Assembly (NCBI GenBank): GCA_026418675.1
Contig: JAOAAX010000007.1
Span: forward strand, 44,323-108,322
Length of the DNA: 64,000 nt
Reading direction: 5' to 3'
DNA from: Chthoniobacterales bacterium
GTDB taxonomy: Bacteria; Verrucomicrobiota; Verrucomicrobiia; Chthoniobacterales; DYNR01
Shown here in pieces: positions 62,301-64,000 of the stretch. Position numbers and translations under genes: made by a program. The first letter of the stretch is position 1, and every line of letters starts with the position of its first letter. The notes beneath the pieces were generated by a model that did no database searches, was not told the origin of the DNA, and saw only the letters and a program-made list of their open reading frames with translations.

Positions 62301-63432
62301 CATCACCGTCCAGGACGGCCAATTGGTCATTTCCGGCAACATCGCAAACAACATCGACTACGGCGTCATGTTCGGCGTGAACCTTCCAACCCAAGACCCC
62401 AATTTCTACCCCCCCTCCACCCACATCCTCGAAAGCCGCGTCCAAGTCTTCCGCTCCGGTGGCAATGCCCCACCAACCTCCAACGTCTGGAAAGCCCTCG
62501 TCGGCGGCGACACCGCCTACGCCGCCATCAACAGCGGCCAAATCGCCTTCTACACAACCACATGGAACAACCTCGCTCCCACATTCATAACCGGTGGCAA
62601 TTCCGTCACCACCGGCTATGCCGTCGACCCTTCCGATGGCGGCCCCACTGGCTCCCTCTGGGTCTTTGAAAATTCCCAACTCAGAGCCACCCGCACAAAT
62701 CTCGATTTCGTCAGCGTCTGGAATACTCCCACAGGCCGCGGAAATTGGCGCTTCAATCCCCAGGCCCTTGGAACCTTCGAAATGCGTGTTGACGACGTCC
62801 GAGTCCGTCCCTGGGTTCTCAACGAGCCAACCACTTCCATTTCCTCTCCCACCACCCTCAACGCAACCACCCCCGCCGCACAACTCCTCTCACAAAATCT
62901 CACCGTCACTTGGTCCCCAACAGGCGATTTGCAAGTCCATATCCCCCCGCTCAATAGACCTTACTCACCGCAGGAATCCATCCAAATCTGGCACAACGGG
63001 CTTCTTGTCGCCAACTTCCAGTTCTCATGGAACACCGGCTCCTCCCCACTCGAACAATGGCGCTATAATAATTGGCAGACCATCGCCAACTCCGGCAACA
63101 GCGCCGACTCCGCTGACCCTGATGCCGATGGCATCCCCAACCTCATCGAATACGCGCTGGGAGGCAACCCGACGAGTGCGGCCTCTCGCCCACAGCCCAC
63201 CGTCGGCACCGCTCTTGTGAGCGGCCAGAAGCGCCTCACGCTCACCTTCACCCCGCAAGTCGTCAGCGGCCTGACCTACCTCGTCCAAGCCAGCAACGAT
63301 CTCTCCGACTGGTCCACCCAAACCAACGTCACCTCCAGTCTCACCGTCGGCCAACCCTACACCTTCACCGACTCCGCCGACCTCGCCACCACCCCACGCC
63401 GCTTCCTCCGCCTACGGATTCTAGCAAATTAA
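59362..63432 (+). CDS. Secreted right-handed beta-helix protein with DUF2341-like domain and shared C-terminal domain
   Basis: 1356 aa; WFVAPTGNDTTGNGSFSAPFQTIAKAMATASPGHTITLRAGIYRE (DUF1565/pectate-lyase-like start), LTVRRCRFLF...NLVEDCDFLDSENAIEINGRNNQIRNCVF, DUF2341-like LDFYPVLVTFNGSAWHSAGQLRADAADLRASLPDGTPLPLWLESG; start overlaps the previous stop (ATGA). Confidence 0.85.
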   Translation: MIISMKVVGTRGFSHQLTTFSDLNNFFKSIAKLVVGGIFFYAVPGFASEWFVAPTGNDTTGNGSFSAPFQTIAKAMATASPGHTITLRAGIYREMVTFNKSVTLRAYRPSTSQPAEEAIISALEPITGWQLDSGSIYKAPMNWELVSDTDADNDKRPFIQHQVFFVNNGTYQPLVQARWPNIPYTIATSYTYNDVARMEFASGKVGTPNYINATVAWFTNDESHIPMPTAIRNLLPGSLITYQPATMYFSRTNRIPANPAEAFANRNGNFTDEITIFAERLKSDNPNSTNPFNGDYDYPNAGCSYHVWGKKEYLDAPGEWFREPTGTGDNGTLYVWMPDGAAPGNRIEAKRRMQTIVIGNMGEAENLSNSTLDGIVLEDLVFLGGGISVSRNSDNLTVRRCRFLFTSHLEDQRFNYTARWNRRSLLLASRNNLVEDCDFLDSENAIEINGRNNQIRNCVFLRIGANSNSPAIQATFVDSINNDGSPAQRNRVERCTFSLIGLTAIQLHRGMDTFFNDVSGTHRRGNDVGAISAFPNTDLLGIEVGYNWVHDSFPIPKDTTNGKVFYGSHGIYTDRGVRNATFYRNVVWGMTGPAIAMLRTGNGTGNSGRIVDHNTATGEISFESNTDTITFRNNLQNNTLFPTTNVVLTTNLRVSNKGAGWVDAANNTYTLRPDSMAIDTGTILGNAAYQQYTGSAPDAGAYEFGIAWEFEPGATLINGTLPSPSSITISPSADRQTATATLTVFQPPRKLPPNSQARLGSNAPSSALRQTVLGSNGSLVITFENLPLGNLTGSQPFQISLNGGSSWHTLANVSIPPPNTVNLSLPAQNPLANSTITIPRSSLPFASPIRYQRTVTVSNPSGQRLDFYPVLVTFNGSAWHSAGQLRADAADLRASLPDGTPLPLWLESGANTSSTRVWVLLPQIPTSGANFLLTSGDFGLSSASNGTAVFHFYDGFDNGQRRPEWVGNSTQTDAHGNTANITVQDGQLVISGNIANNIDYGVMFGVNLPTQDPNFYPPSTHILESRVQVFRSGGNAPPTSNVWKALVGGDTAYAAINSGQIAFYTTTWNNLAPTFITGGNSVTTGYAVDPSDGGPTGSLWVFENSQLRATRTNLDFVSVWNTPTGRGNWRFNPQALGTFEMRVDDVRVRPWVLNEPTTSISSPTTLNATTPAAQLLSQNLTVTWSPTGDLQVHIPPLNRPYSPQESIQIWHNGLLVANFQFSWNTGSSPLEQWRYNNWQTIANSGNSADSADPDADGIPNLIEYALGGNPTSAASRPQPTVGTALVSGQKRLTLTFTPQVVSGLTYLVQASNDLSDWSTQTNVTSSLTVGQPYTFTDSADLATTPRRFLRLRILAN
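63041..63432 (+). repeat. Shared C-terminal domain, copy 4
   Basis: SSPLEQWRYNNWQTIANSGNSADSADPDADGIPNLIEYALGGNPTSAASRPQPTVGTALVSGQKRLTLTFTPQVVSGLTYLVQASNDLSDWSTQTNVTSSLTVGQPYTFTDSADLATTPRRFLRLRI. Confidence 0.95.
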
Positions 63433-64000
63433 TCCCGCGCAAAAACACACACAGGAAGTTCGCAGGAATCACCTTGCCTCCTAAAAAATTCCTTCTGAAG
63501 TTGATGAGCTTACTTCTTCCGGAAAGCTCAAGTTCCATCCTTCCATGCATAGACAGCCGGACCGCCTTCTTTTCTAAATTCGAACACCCAAAACCCATTA
63601 AAACCGTTCGGTTACTCTGCGCATCAAATTCCACTTGAATCGCAAACGGCCCATTAAACCCCTCCTTGTAAGCCCGCAAAGCGGGCTTCATCTTCTCCCG
63701 TAACCGCTCATCTTTTGACGGCTAGGGCACACCTCAATTCTCCTTTCTTACCCTTAGATTCATTGGACAGTGGGAAAAAGGAACTTTCTTTTAAATTTAC
63801 GCCCTCACACTCCCTCCTGCTGTAGGAGTTTATGGAAAATTATTTCAGTGTCACAAATTAGCGGCCCGCGAACAGATTTCGCACCGTTTGCAGATGGATT
63901 GGGGAATCGAAGAGAGCGCGGCGGGAAATTCTAGCCCAGCCAGAACTTTGCTGCAAACGCGCTCTTTCCCGGCCTTGCAAGTTGTCGGCGGATATTCCCT

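Noticed and set aside
63664-63690. Hairpin agcccgcaaagcgggct as intrinsic terminator for the giant-gene operon
   Set aside because: A perfect 7-bp stem is present but the downstream sequence (tcatcttctcc) is not a proper U-tract and it lies over 200 bp after the stop.
63365-63691. 108-aa minus ORF overlapping the 3' end of the last giant gene
   Set aside because: Possibly a real small gene or remnant (KDERLREKMKPALRAYKEGFNGPFAIQVEFD...), but no family recognised and its 3' part is antisense to the conserved domain; not supported enough to call.
1-64000. CRISPR arrays, rRNA or tRNA genes, insertion sequences
   Set aside because: No direct-repeat/spacer pattern, no rRNA-like sequence, no convincing cloverleaf with TTCRANYC arm, and no transposase were recognised; a dedicated tRNAscan/Rfam/ISfinder run would be decisive.

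Overview
This 64-kb window looks like a chromosomal segment from a Verrucomicrobia-like bacterium; the taxon is inferred from protein style and was not tested. The left and middle parts are mostly housekeeping: leuS (partial), xerC, a DUF4912 protein, a phosphopantetheinyl transferase, ftsY, nusB, ribH, cimA, nuoG-H-I, ptsH, a DivIC/FtsB-like gene, prfB with the programmed +1 frameshift, thiE, a SprT-like gene, an epsC/cysE-type gene, tatC, trpE-trpG, holA and nadE. Signal-transduction and surface genes are mixed in: an FHA-ABC fusion, a SPINDLY/OGT-like TPR glycosyltransferase, and two decayed loci (purU and a Ser/Thr kinase-Sel1 cluster). The right third (about 43-63.4 kb) is an accessory cell-surface/secretome region: a polysaccharide pyruvyl transferase, an (alpha/alpha)6-barrel-like protein, then four consecutive very large exported proteins. 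These are a subtilase with tandem modules, an esterase-like/autotransporter-repeat fusion, a DUF4832-like + Ig + CBM6 protein, and a beta-helix + DUF2341 protein. All four end in the same roughly 120-aa C-terminal domain (DPDADGIPNLIEYALGGN...RRFLRLR). Parts of that domain are identical at the nucleotide level between copies, which suggests gene conversion of a shared sorting/anchoring module. This is my best candidate for an under-described system. Other notable items are a Ser/Trp octapeptide tandem repeat (SSWxxExL) in the DUF4912 protein and an intragenic codon-usage mosaic in the second giant gene. No CRISPR array, rRNA, convincing tRNA or transposon was found.
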